The position numbers and the translations under genes are program-made. Shown here piece after piece: positions 7,800 through 16,208 of a stretch of 64,000 nt of DNA. A model generated the notes under the pieces. It had not been told where the DNA came from, searched no databases, and worked only from the letters and a program-made list of their open reading frames with translations. Position 1 is the stretch's first letter; every line of letters begins with the position of its first letter. The stretch is from AR12 sp036265915. GTDB lineage: Bacteria; Methylomirabilota; Methylomirabilia; Rokubacteriales; CSP1-6. The DNA lies in contig DATAOC010000013.1 in NCBI GenBank assembly GCA_036265915.1, forward strand, positions 1-64,000, written 5' to 3'.

Positions 7800-8126
7800 T
7801 TACAGCGGGACGCGCGGAAACGCGGGCGGTTGCGCGTCCGCCTCGCGTGCAGCGGCGTCCAGCGTCGCGCGGGCGAAATCGTCGAGATCCACACCAGCCA
7901 CGCGCCCACGGTGCAGGCGCGCGGCGCCGTCGGCGAGCAGCGCGCGGGCGCCGACGGCGTTGCCGTTCGCGCGATGCTGCCAGCCGACCGCGATCTGGAT
8001 CAGCCCCTGCAGCGCCGCGCGCGTGTCGCCGCTGGCCGCCGCCCAGTGCGGCTCGAGGAGCTCGTGAACCTCGAAGTAGAGTCCGGCGTCGAAGAGGAGT
8101 GCGGCGGCGGCGAGCGCGCTGCGCAC
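7800..8126 (-). CDS. DUF309 family protein
   Basis: A 108-residue, mostly helical protein with the DUF309 signature near the N-terminus (GLYFEVHELLEPHW), in which the His, Glu and Trp are conserved, followed by LQGLIQIAVGW. The biochemical function of DUF309 is unknown. The coordinates use the GTG at 8126, the only ordinary start codon. The same frame stays open for another 73 codons of protein-like sequence back to a CTG at 8345 that overlaps the TGA of the RDD gene, which would give 181 residues; this longer form is likely real because the genome otherwise leaves almost no gaps. Confidence 0.8.
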   Translation of the reverse strand: MRSALAAAALLFDAGLYFEVHELLEPHWAAASGDTRAALQGLIQIAVGWQHRANGNAVGARALLADGAARLHRGRVAGVDLDDFARATLDAAAREADAQPPAFPRVPL

Positions 8127-8341
8127 GTCCAGCGGCGGCGCGAGCGGCGCTCCGGCGAGCGCTTCGGCCGCGCGCCGCGCCCGGGCCGCGAGCAGCGGCG
8201 CCCAGCGACGGTCCGCGGGCGCGAGCCAGGCGTCCGGGACGGCGGCCAGTGCCGCGAGCTCCTCGCGCGCCGACGGCTCCGCCAGCGCGGCAAGGATCAG
8301 CTCCGCGAGTCGGTTGCGCAGCGCGAGCGGTGGCGTCGGGA

Positions 8342-8860
8342 TCAGACGATCGGTCGCGATTCCGGCGGCGCCGCGGGATACGCGGGCGCCACCGGCGCGG
8401 GCGCGGCACGCACGACGCGTCGCGGCGGCCGGTGCACGCGCTCGACGCGGCTGCCGGCCACCAGGTCGTGCAGGGCGCGCTTGTCCTTGCGCAAGCCGCC
8501 CAGCAGCGGTCCGAGGCCGAGCGTGAACGGCACCGAGAGCCAGAATGCGACCGCGCGCGCGAGGGCGGCGCCGAGGGGAAGCGCCTCGCCATCGGTGGCC
8601 ACCACGCGCGCGCCGACCACGAGCTTGCCGATGGTTTGCCCGGCCACCGCGTGCAGCACGGTCGGATAGAGCACGGCGAAGAGCAGCGTGAAGAACGCGA
8701 CCAGCGCATGCAGCGCCGGTGAGCGGTCGAGATCCGTGTCCCAGCGCCGCGCGGCGATGGCGCCGAGCAGGACCTCCGCGAGCATGATGACGCCGACATC
8801 GATGACGAGGGCGAGGAGGCGGATCCAGAAGCCCGCGGGCCGGGACGCGACGTCGTTCAT
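8342..8860 (-). CDS. RDD family membrane protein
   Basis: A 172-residue protein of the RDD family, with the segment FWIRLLALVIDV near the N-terminus, two to three transmembrane helices, and GQTIGKLVVGARVV, the conserved stretch of the family. The C-terminal 30 residues are Pro/Ala/Arg-rich and probably cytosolic. RDD proteins are small integral membrane proteins of unproven function, some linked to ion transport. Its ATG at 8860 lies only 18 bases from the divergent moeA ATG, and both promoters must sit in that gap. First gene of the RDD-DUF309-SDR operon. Confidence 0.88.
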   Translation of the reverse strand: MNDVASRPAGFWIRLLALVIDVGVIMLAEVLLGAIAARRWDTDLDRSPALHALVAFFTLLFAVLYPTVLHAVAGQTIGKLVVGARVVATDGEALPLGAALARAVAFWLSVPFTLGLGPLLGGLRKDKRALHDLVAGSRVERVHRPPRRVVRAAPAPVAPAYPAAPPESRPIV

Positions 8861-8866
8861 GGAGCG

Positions 8867-8873
8867 TATAATG
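8867..8873. promoter_or_regulatory. Overlapping divergent -10 boxes for moeA and the RDD gene
   Basis: On the plus strand TATAAT (8867-8872) ends six bases before the moeA ATG. On the minus strand CATTAT (8868-8873) ends seven bases before the RDD ATG. The two boxes overlap by five base pairs, so polymerase could melt this site for only one direction at a time. Both mRNAs would be leaderless. Confidence 0.55.
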
Positions 8874-8878
8874 CGCCC

Positions 8879-10072
8879 ATGATTTCGGTGCGCGCCGGCC
8901 AAAATCACGTCCTGTCGCGCATCACGGCGCCGGTGGCCCCGGAGCTCCTTGCCGTCACCCGCGCGCTCGGCCGCGTGCTGGCCGAAGACTTCCAGGCGCC
9001 GATCGACGTTCCTCCCGCCGACAACTCCGCGGTCGACGGATACGCCGTCGCCAGCGCCGACATTCCGCCGAGCGGCGCGCGCGAGCTGCGCGTGGTCGCC
9101 GACCTGGCGGCGGGCTCGGTGTGGCCCGCCGCGCTCGCCGTCGGCCAGGCGCTGCGTATCATGACCGGCGCGCCCATGCCCGCCGGCGCTGACACCGTGT
9201 ATCCGCAAGAAGCCGTCACGCGGGACGGCGATCGGGTGCGGATCGGTCCGCTGGCCAAGGGGGCCAACGTGCGGATGCGCGGCGAGGACGTGGAAGCCGG
9301 CGCCATCGTCCTCGAGGCCGGCACGGTGCTCCGGCCGCAGGAGATCGGCCTCGTGACCTCGCTCGGCGCCTGGCAGATCTCGGTGCGGCGCCGACCGCGC
9401 GTGGCGCTGATGTCGACCGGCGACGAGGTGGCCGAGCCCGGCACGCCGCGGCGCCCCGGACAGATCTACGACGCCAACCGGTTCACGCTCCGCGGATCCA
9501 TCGAGCAGTGCGGCGGCGAGGTGATCGACCTCGGCATCGTGCCCGATGACCGGGACACGCTGCGCGCGCGGCTGCGCGAGGCCTCGCGCGGCGCCGACAT
9601 CGTCCTCACCTCGGGCGGCGTGTCGGTCGGCGTGTACGACCTGGTGAAGGAGGTGCTGACCGAGGTCGGCGCCGTCGATTTCTGGCAAGTCGCCATGCAG
9701 CCGGGCCGCCCGCTCGCCGTGGGCTCCATCGGCGGCGCCGCGTTCTTCGGTCTGCCCGGCAATCCGGTGGCGTCCCTGCTCTCGTTCATGCTCTTCGTCC
9801 GCCCGGTCCTCTACAAGCTGGCCGGGCGACGGACGCTCTTTCCCGAGTCGTGGCAGGCGCGAACCCTGGAGGCGCTGCCGAAGAAGGTGGGACGCACGGA
9901 GTACAAGCGCGGCGTGCTTCGGTTCTCGAACGGCGCCTGGGAGGTGCGGACGACGGGACCGCAGGGCTCGGGCATCCTCTTCTCCATGGTCGCGGGCAAC
10001 TGTCTCATCGTGCTCGACGAGGACCGCGGCGACGTCGCGGCGGGCGAGCTGGTGACGGTGGAGCCGTTCTGA
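8879..10072 (+). CDS. moeA: Molybdopterin molybdenumtransferase MoeA
   Basis: A 397-residue MoeA. It inserts molybdate into adenylylated molybdopterin, the last step of molybdenum cofactor synthesis, in the cytoplasm. Diagnostic motifs: DNSAVDGYAV near residue 48, the MoaB/Mog-like domain with STGDE (about 180) and TSGGVSVG (about 243), and LPGNPVA (about 290). The C-terminal domain IV ends at VTVEPF. The ATG at 8879 is six bases after a perfect TATAAT, so the message is probably leaderless. It is the first gene of a long plus-strand run with TldD, rhodanese and TldE genes; a link between cofactor sulfuration and the rhodanese is conceivable but unproven. Confidence 0.95.
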   Translation: MISVRAGQNHVLSRITAPVAPELLAVTRALGRVLAEDFQAPIDVPPADNSAVDGYAVASADIPPSGARELRVVADLAAGSVWPAALAVGQALRIMTGAPMPAGADTVYPQEAVTRDGDRVRIGPLAKGANVRMRGEDVEAGAIVLEAGTVLRPQEIGLVTSLGAWQISVRRRPRVALMSTGDEVAEPGTPRRPGQIYDANRFTLRGSIEQCGGEVIDLGIVPDDRDTLRARLREASRGADIVLTSGGVSVGVYDLVKEVLTEVGAVDFWQVAMQPGRPLAVGSIGGAAFFGLPGNPVASLLSFMLFVRPVLYKLAGRRTLFPESWQARTLEALPKKVGRTEYKRGVLRFSNGAWEVRTTGPQGSGILFSMVAGNCLIVLDEDRGDVAAGELVTVEPF

Positions 10073-10107
10073 TCGACGTCGGCCTGGTCGATCGCGCGCG
10101 CGAGCGA

Positions 10108-11625
10108 GTGCCGCCACTGCTGCGCGACGCGCAGCGGCGCCTGCCCCACCTCGCGTATGCCGACCTTCGCCTGGCCGTCCTCGAGGCGCGCGGCGCGGCC
10201 GCCGAGAACGGCGACAGCCGGAGCGCGGGCGACGATGCCTCGTGCGCTGCCGGCATCCGGGTGCTGGCCGGGGACCGCTCGGTCGCGCCCGGCTGGGTCG
10301 GGCTGATCATCGGCGCCGGCGATATCGCGGAGCTCGAGGCGCGCCTGGCGGCGGCGCTGGAGCGCGCGTACCGCCGTGCCATGGCCAACGCCGAGAGCAA
10401 GGCCGCCGCCCGCGGCAAGTTCGGCGCCCTCGGCGAGGCGCTCGACGACACGCGGCTGCATCCGGTCGACGTGCGGCAGGCGGTGGTTCCCGCCGTGTAC
10501 CGCGTCGACCCGCGCAGCGTGCCGCTCGCCGACATGGTCGCCTTCAGCACCGAGGTGTCGAAGGCCGTGCGCGACGCCCACGCGCGTGTGCGGTACAACT
10601 ACATCGCCGTCGTCACCCAGCTGTCGCGCGAGCTGTTCGCGTCCACCGAGGGCGCGCTGATCGATCAGTCGTTCGCGCTGACGCAGGGGCTGTGCTCGGT
10701 CGTCGCCGACGCGGACGGCGCCAGTCAGCACCTGTACGACGTCAGCGGCCACCAGCGCGGCTGGGAGGTCCTCACCGACGGCGTGGACGAGCCCCTGATC
10801 ACGTTCCCACCGTTTGCCACGTTCGCCGTCGACCTGGCGCTCGAGGCCGCCGAGCTGGCGGCGGCGCCGCCGCTGCCGACCTCGGCGCGCGAGGTCGTCG
10901 TGGTGACCGACCCGCACTACAACACGCTGCTGTCGCACGAGATCGTGGGTCATCCCGTCGAGCTCGACCGCGCGCTGAAGATGGAGACGGCCTACGCGGG
11001 CCGCTCCTGGCTCCTGGCCGGCCTCGGTGATCACCAGGTCGGCAAGCGCGTCGCGTCGTCCCTGGTCACCGCGTTCTCCGATCCGTCGCTGCCCGGCTAC
11101 GGACACTACGACTACGACGACGAGGGGACGCCGGCACGCCGCGTGGTGCACATCGAGCGCGGCATCTTCCGCGGCTTCATGAACAGCCGACAGACGGCGG
11201 CCGTCTTTGGCGGCGCGCCCAACGGCCACTTCAAGGCCACCGACGCCTCGCTGGTGCCGCTGGTGCGGATGTCGAGCACGGTGTTCGAGCGTGGCGCGCA
11301 CGATCCGCGCGACATGATCCGCGACGTCGAGCACGGCTACTATCTCGTCGGCCATCGCATCCCGTCGATCGCGGAGAGCCGGGAGAACTTCCGGATCTCG
11401 GCGCGCAAGGTCTACGAGATCGAGCGCGGGCAGCTGGGCCGGCTCTATCGCGACGGCGGCATCGCCGCCGACTCGCGCGATTTCCTGCTCAACGTCGACG
11501 CCGCCGGCACCGACTTCCGGATCTATCCGATCGCCAACTGCGGCAAGGGGCAGCCGATGCAGTCGCGCAAGCTCGGCAACGGCGGCCCCACGCTGCGCAG
11601 TCGCGCGCGCGTGGCGGGCGGCTGA
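10108..11625 (+). CDS. TldD-type zinc metalloprotease (first pair)
   Basis: About 505 residues, TldD/PmbA superfamily. The TldD metal site is intact: HEIVGH at about 277-282 (HExxxH) and a Cys in NCGKGQ near residue 478, the third zinc ligand in TldD. The glycine-rich segment around YDDEGTPARR is also typical. TldD works with TldE as a peptidase that trims leader peptides or unfolded peptides, for instance in microcin B17 maturation. The ordinary start is GTG 10108; the frame is open up to CTG 10069, which overlaps the moeA stop, and would add 13 conserved-looking residues. The Sec-rhodanese starts one base after its stop and the TldE partner follows that. Confidence 0.88.
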   Translation: MPPLLRDAQRRLPHLAYADLRLAVLEARGAAAENGDSRSAGDDASCAAGIRVLAGDRSVAPGWVGLIIGAGDIAELEARLAAALERAYRRAMANAESKAAARGKFGALGEALDDTRLHPVDVRQAVVPAVYRVDPRSVPLADMVAFSTEVSKAVRDAHARVRYNYIAVVTQLSRELFASTEGALIDQSFALTQGLCSVVADADGASQHLYDVSGHQRGWEVLTDGVDEPLITFPPFATFAVDLALEAAELAAAPPLPTSAREVVVVTDPHYNTLLSHEIVGHPVELDRALKMETAYAGRSWLLAGLGDHQVGKRVASSLVTAFSDPSLPGYGHYDYDDEGTPARRVVHIERGIFRGFMNSRQTAAVFGGAPNGHFKATDASLVPLVRMSSTVFERGAHDPRDMIRDVEHGYYLVGHRIPSIAESRENFRISARKVYEIERGQLGRLYRDGGIAADSRDFLLNVDAAGTDFRIYPIANCGKGQPMQSRKLGNGGPTLRSRARVAGG

Positions 11626-11626
11626 C

Positions 11627-12049
11627 GTGCGCGCGGTCCTCATTCCGATCGTGGCCGTGGCCGCGCTCGTCGCCAGCGCCGCGCCCGCCGCGCAGCCCGA
11701 CTATCCCGTGAGCTTCATCTCGGTGGACGATCTCAAGGCCCAGCTCGATCGCGGCGTGAAGGCCGATATCATGGACGTGCGGAACTGGGAGGCCTACGTC
11801 GACATGCACATCAAGGGCGCGCGCTCGATGCCGCTGCGCTCGGTGCCGCAGCGGGCGAACGAGATCAGCAAGACCGGCCTCGCCGTCTTCTACTGAACGT
11901 GCCCGCACGCGCTGTCCCGGGGGGCCAGCAACATCATGTACGAGCTGGGCTGGCGCAACATCCGCGTCCTCGATGAGGGACTGCCCGGCTGGCACGCCAA
12001 GCACTATCCCGTCGAAGGCCGCAACCCGAGCGCCAATCCGAGCCACTGA
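11627..12049 (+). CDS. Probable exported selenocysteine-containing rhodanese
   Basis: Read through the TGA at 11894-11896, this is a 140-residue rhodanese domain protein. Residues 1-22 form a Sec-type signal peptide (hydrophobic core, APAAQ end). The fold then shows SVDDLKAQLD, DVRNWEAY, HIKGA and, after FY, the in-frame UGA at residue 90, precisely where rhodaneses carry the catalytic Cys. TCPHALSRGASNIM and LDEGLPGWH complete the domain. A hairpin with a G-rich loop lies 22 bases after the UGA. A gene caller would stop at 11896 and leave a 150-base gap. The sequence ends TGA-GTG, directly at the next gene's start. Predicted periplasmic sulfurtransferase or redox role; partner unknown. Confidence 0.85.
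11911..11929 (+). other. Candidate bacterial SECIS hairpin for the rhodanese UGA
   Basis: GCTG (11911-11914) pairs with CAGC (11926-11929); after a T/C mismatch, CCC (11916-11918) can pair with GGG (11922-11924), leaving a loop of G residues at 11919-11921. The loop is 22 bases after the UGA, nearly the same spacing as in the Sec-DsbA gene. Confidence 0.5.
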
Positions 12050-13618
12050 GTGCGCGCGCTCGACGACCTGAGGCGCGCGGCGCAGCGAGCCTTCGACCTC
12101 GCGCGCGGGCAGCGCGACGTGCGCGAGGCGGAGATCTTCGTGGCCGCCAACGCCGTGCTGCTCGCGCGACTGAACTACACGTCGCACATCCCCTGCAACG
12201 GCGTCGAGGAGCCGAAATCCGTGGAGTCGGACGGCATCGGCGTGCAGCTGGTCCTCGACGACGGCGGCGGCGGCACGCGCGTCGGCTTCGGCAGCGAGCC
12301 GAGCGATCTGTCGCCCGCGGGCGCGGCCCGCGCCATCGACAAGGCGCGCCGGGCGGCGGTGGTCGACCCGGACTTCGCCTCCCTTCCGCGCGCCTCCGCG
12401 CTGGCCCGCACGCTGCGCGACTACCACGACCCGGCGCTCATGGACCTCGCCGACGAGCGCCTCGTGGAGGCCGGCTGGACGATCGTGAACGGCGCGCTGC
12501 GCACGTTTCTCGCCTCCTCGCGGCTGGCCGAGCTCGCGCGCGACGACGCGGCGCTGCGGCGGCTGGGCCTCATCGTCGGCGGTGACGTGACCGTGCTCGC
12601 CGAGCGGATCGCCGTCGTCTCCACCGCGATGCCGGACGTGCAGACCGACGAGTCGACGGTGATCAGCACGTTCGTGACGGCGATGGTGGAAGCGCGCGGA
12701 GCCAAGGGCAGCGGATGGTCGACCGGGACGCGGCTCGAGCACCTCACCGACGAGGCGGGCTGCGAGGCGGCGTCGGCGGCGGTGGCGGCCATCGGCGGCG
12801 CCCGTGTCGAGTCGGGCCGCTACACCGTCGTCTTCGGCCGCCAGCCGGTGACCGACCTCCTGAACAACATCGTCGTCCCCGCGTGCTGCGCCGAGACGTT
12901 CTATGCCTCGGCCTCCCCGTTCCTCGGTCGCCTCGGGCAGCGCGTGGCCGCGCGCGAGCTGACGCTCTACGACGACGGTGCCACGCCGGGTCTGATGGGC
13001 AGCAAGGGCATCACGTGCGAGGGTCTGCCGACGGGGCGCACGCCGCTCATCGAGCGCGGCGTCCTCGTCGGCTGCCTGTCGTCGTGGTACGAGACGGAGC
13101 GGCTGCTCCGTGACCCGCGGCGGGCCGAAAAGCTCGGCGGCGGCGACGACGCGACCCGGATGGCGGGGCTCGTGCCGCGCAACGGCTTTCGCTTCGGCAG
13201 CGGCGGCGGCCGACAGTTCGATCAACGGCCCAGCATCTCGGCGACCAACGTCGTCCTCGAGGGCACGGAGCCGGTGACCCGCGACGAGTTGCTGCGCCGG
13301 GTCGGCGACGGGCTCTACATCGGGCGCATCTGGTACACCTATCCGATCAACGGCCTGCGCGCCGGCGATTTCACCTGTACCGTCGTGGCCGACTCTTATA
13401 TCATTCGCGGCGGCCGGCTCGCCGAGCCGCTCAAGCCGAACACGATCCGGATCAACGACAACATCGCCACGGTCCTGAACAACGTCGTCGGCGTCACCAA
13501 GGACGTGAAGGGCACCATCGTCTGGGCCACGGACCAGGCGACGTATGCGCCCGAGATCGCCGTCGCCGACGTTCACATCGACGCCATCGCCGCCTTCATG
13601 GAGGACCTCGATGTCTGA
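12050..13618 (+). CDS. TldE/PmbA-like protein (first pair)
   Basis: A 522-residue TldD/PmbA-superfamily protein without an HExxxH motif, so it plays the TldE (PmbA) part: the partner that completes the TldD peptidase but carries no metal. The C-terminal barrel shows the family pattern LTLYDDGATPGLMGSKG, followed by GRTPLIERG and the late YPINGLRAGDF segment. Two adjacent Cys residues (PACCAET) are unusual. It starts with GTG directly after the rhodanese stop. Its last eight bases overlap the transketolase start (ATGTCTGA). With the TldD gene upstream it makes a complete TldD/TldE pair split by the selenorhodanese. Confidence 0.85.
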   Translation: MRALDDLRRAAQRAFDLARGQRDVREAEIFVAANAVLLARLNYTSHIPCNGVEEPKSVESDGIGVQLVLDDGGGGTRVGFGSEPSDLSPAGAARAIDKARRAAVVDPDFASLPRASALARTLRDYHDPALMDLADERLVEAGWTIVNGALRTFLASSRLAELARDDAALRRLGLIVGGDVTVLAERIAVVSTAMPDVQTDESTVISTFVTAMVEARGAKGSGWSTGTRLEHLTDEAGCEAASAAVAAIGGARVESGRYTVVFGRQPVTDLLNNIVVPACCAETFYASASPFLGRLGQRVAARELTLYDDGATPGLMGSKGITCEGLPTGRTPLIERGVLVGCLSSWYETERLLRDPRRAEKLGGGDDATRMAGLVPRNGFRFGSGGGRQFDQRPSISATNVVLEGTEPVTRDELLRRVGDGLYIGRIWYTYPINGLRAGDFTCTVVADSYIIRGGRLAEPLKPNTIRINDNIATVLNNVVGVTKDVKGTIVWATDQATYAPEIAVADVHIDAIAAFMEDLDV

Positions 13619-14528
13619 CGCTGCCCGCCTCGTCGCCATCGCGCGCGCCTGCCGCGTGCAGATCATCCGCATGCTGGCCCACGCCGGCTCCGGACATCCG
13701 GGCGGCTCGCTCTCGGTCATCGACACGCTGGTCGCCATCATGTTCGGGCGGCTTCGCCACGATCCGGCCCGCCCCGACTGGCCGGAGCGCGACCGCGTCG
13801 TCCTGTCCAAGGGTCACGCGGTGCCGGCGCTCTACGCGTGCATGGCCAAGGCCGGCTACTTCCCCGAGGAGCAGCTCATCACGCTGCGCAAGCTCGGCTC
13901 GCCACTGCAGGGTCACCCCGACCGCACCGCCCTGCCCGGCATCGAGGCGGCGACGGGCTCGCTCGGCGAGGGACTGTCGGTCGCCCTGGGGATGGCGCTC
14001 GGGCTGAAGCTGAGCCGCTCGCCCGCGCGCGTCTACTGCATCGTCGGTGACGGGGAGATCCAGGAGGGCCAGGTGTGGGAGGCGGCGATGTCGGCGCCCA
14101 AGCTGGGCCAGCCGGACCATCCCGTCGACAACCTCACGGTGATCCTCGACTACAACAAGATCCAGCTCGACGACTTCGTGACGAAGATCCTCGACCTCGA
14201 GCCCGTGGTCGCCAAGTGGCAGACGTTCGGCTGGCCGGTCATCGAGGTCGACGGGCACTCGATGGACCAGCTCGGCAAGGCGCTCGACCAGGCGGAGGCC
14301 ACGCGCGGCAAGCCGACGCTGATCGTGGCCCACACCGTGAAGGGCAAGGGCGTCTCGTTCATGGAGAACAATCCCGAGTGGCACGGCAAGGCGCCGAAGC
14401 CGGCGGAGGCGGTGGCCGCCATCCGCGAGATCCTCGACATCACCGAGCCGGCGTGGGACGACTACCTCCGCACGGATCAGACGACGGCGGCCCTCGTGAA
14501 CGAGCTGCGGGCGCTCGAGAGGACGTAG
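13611..14528 (+). CDS. Transketolase, N-terminal (TPP-binding) half
   Basis: A 305-residue subunit matching the N-terminal half of transketolase. It binds thiamine pyrophosphate and Mg: GHPGGSLS near the N-terminus, LSKGHAVPALYA, and the TPP motif GDGEIQEGQVWEA followed by the DYNKIQLD Asn segment. Together with the next gene it would transfer two-carbon units in the pentose phosphate pathway; a DXP-synthase-like role is less likely because that enzyme is normally a single chain. The split form is common in archaea and many uncultivated bacteria. Eight-base overlap with the TldE gene; nine bases before the C-terminal half. Confidence 0.93.
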   Translation: MSDAARLVAIARACRVQIIRMLAHAGSGHPGGSLSVIDTLVAIMFGRLRHDPARPDWPERDRVVLSKGHAVPALYACMAKAGYFPEEQLITLRKLGSPLQGHPDRTALPGIEAATGSLGEGLSVALGMALGLKLSRSPARVYCIVGDGEIQEGQVWEAAMSAPKLGQPDHPVDNLTVILDYNKIQLDDFVTKILDLEPVVAKWQTFGWPVIEVDGHSMDQLGKALDQAEATRGKPTLIVAHTVKGKGVSFMENNPEWHGKAPKPAEAVAAIREILDITEPAWDDYLRTDQTTAALVNELRALERT

Positions 14529-14537
14529 GAGCTCAAT

Positions 14538-15464
14538 ATGACCGCGAAAGCCAGCCGCGCGGCGTTCGGCGAGGCGCTCCTCGATCTCGGAGCGCGCGAC
14601 GAGCGCATCGTCAGTCTCGACGCCGACCTGTCGAAGTCCACGATGACGGCGGCGTTTGCCAAGAAGTACCCCGGGCGGGCCTTCAATCTCGGCATCGCCG
14701 AATCCAACATGCTCGGCGTGGCGGCCGGGCTGGCGCTCGCCGGCAAGATCCCGTTCGCGTGCTCGTTCGCGTGCTTCATCGTCGGCCGCTTCGAGACGAT
14801 CCGCATCTCGGTCGCGTACACGAACGCGAACGTCAAGATCGTGGGCACGCACGTCGGCGTCGCCATCGGGGAGGATGGCTACAGCCAGATGGGGCTCGAG
14901 GACATCGCGTGCATCCGCGCGTTGCCCAACGTCCCGATCATCCAGCCGGCGGACGAGCTGGAGACGAAGCAGGTCATCGCCTACGCCGTCGAGCATCGCG
15001 GCCCCCTCTATCTGCGGCTCACCCGCCAGAATCTCCCGCCCGTCTGTCCGCCGGACTACAAGTTCCGCCTCGGTCGCTGGGTGACGTTGCGCCCCGGGCG
15101 CGACGTCACGCTCATCGCCACCGGCGGCACGGTGTTCAACGCGCTGGAGGCGGCGCGCCGGCTGGAGGCGGACGGGATCTCGGCGGAGGTCATCAACGCG
15201 GCGTCCATCAAGCCGCTCGACGAGGACATGCTGGTGCGCTCGGCGTCGGCCACCGGCCGCGTGGTCACCGTCGAGGACCATTCGGTGGCGGGCGGCCTCG
15301 GTGGCGCGGTGAGCGAGCTGCTGTCCGAGGTGCGACCGACACCGATCAGGCGCATCGGGACCACCACCTTCGGCGAGTCCGGCGATCCCAAGGGGCTGTA
15401 CGCGAAATTCGGCTTCGACGCGGTCGGCATCGCGGCCACCGTGTCCAAGTTCCTCGCTCGTTGA
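14538..15464 (+). CDS. Transketolase, C-terminal half
   Basis: A 308-residue partner of the preceding subunit, covering the pyrimidine-binding and C-terminal domains. The catalytic Glu lies in FNLGIAESNMLGVAAGLA, the pyrimidine region is followed by THVGVAIGEDGYSQMGLED, and the C-terminal domain has VEDHSVAGGLGGA. Assembles with the N-terminal half to form the active heterotetramer. The short gap of nine bases and joint order indicate one transcript. Confidence 0.93.
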   Translation: MTAKASRAAFGEALLDLGARDERIVSLDADLSKSTMTAAFAKKYPGRAFNLGIAESNMLGVAAGLALAGKIPFACSFACFIVGRFETIRISVAYTNANVKIVGTHVGVAIGEDGYSQMGLEDIACIRALPNVPIIQPADELETKQVIAYAVEHRGPLYLRLTRQNLPPVCPPDYKFRLGRWVTLRPGRDVTLIATGGTVFNALEAARRLEADGISAEVINAASIKPLDEDMLVRSASATGRVVTVEDHSVAGGLGGAVSELLSEVRPTPIRRIGTTTFGESGDPKGLYAKFGFDAVGIAATVSKFLAR

Positions 15465-15468
15465 CGCG

Positions 15469-16191
15469 GTGTCGCGCTACTTCTGCCACGATCACCCGGA
15501 GGTGCTGTCCCTGGAGACCCGCGTCGTGGACGCGCGTCCCGGCGCGGTCGTCCTGGAGCAGAGCCCGTTTCATCCCGGCGGCGGTGGCCAGCTCGTGGAT
15601 CGCGGGCGGCTCGCATGGCAGGCGGGCGAGGTCCGGGTCACCGGCTGCGAGATCACCGACGGCCGCATGTGGCACGTGCTCGCCGAGCCGATCGAGCCCG
15701 GCGGAGCGGTGCACGTCGTGGTCGACGCCGAGTTCCGCGCCGCGCAGACCGAGCTGCACACGGCCGCCCACATCCTGAACGCGCTCGTCTACCAGCGCTT
15801 CGACGGCGCGCTGATCACGGGGGCGCAGCTGGGCGACGATCTCACCGCCCGCGTGGACTTCGATCTGCCCGGCGTCGACAACGACCGCCTGCGCGCCCTG
15901 GAAGCGGACCTGAACGACGTGATCCGGCAGGACCTTCCCGTCCGCTACACGTGGATGCCGCTGACGGCGGCGACCGCGGCGCCGGGACTGCTGCGCTCGC
16001 GCTCCGTGGCGCCGCCGCCGAGCGCCGACGGCACCGTGCGCATCGTGGAGATCGTCGGGCTCGATCGCCAGGCGTGCGGCGGAACGCACCTGGCGTCGAC
16101 GGGACGCTCGCGGGCGCTGCGCATCGTCAAGATCGACAACAAGGGCCGCCACAACCGCCGCGTGCGCATCGGGCTCGTGGCGCCGCGCTGA
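15469..16191 (+). CDS. AlaX-type alanyl-tRNA editing protein
   Basis: A 240-residue stand-alone homologue of the AlaRS editing domain. It should hydrolyse Ser- or Gly-tRNA(Ala). The N-terminal beta-barrel has FHPGGGGQLVDRG, and the zinc site is made of HTAAHIL (HxxxH) and the later CGGTH motif, both complete. Starts with GTG four bases after the transketolase stop. Its presence in this operon has no obvious functional link with the neighbours. Confidence 0.92.
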   Translation: MSRYFCHDHPEVLSLETRVVDARPGAVVLEQSPFHPGGGGQLVDRGRLAWQAGEVRVTGCEITDGRMWHVLAEPIEPGGAVHVVVDAEFRAAQTELHTAAHILNALVYQRFDGALITGAQLGDDLTARVDFDLPGVDNDRLRALEADLNDVIRQDLPVRYTWMPLTAATAAPGLLRSRSVAPPPSADGTVRIVEIVGLDRQACGGTHLASTGRSRALRIVKIDNKGRHNRRVRIGLVAPR

Positions 16192-16208
16192 GCGGCCGAG
16201 GAGGCACC

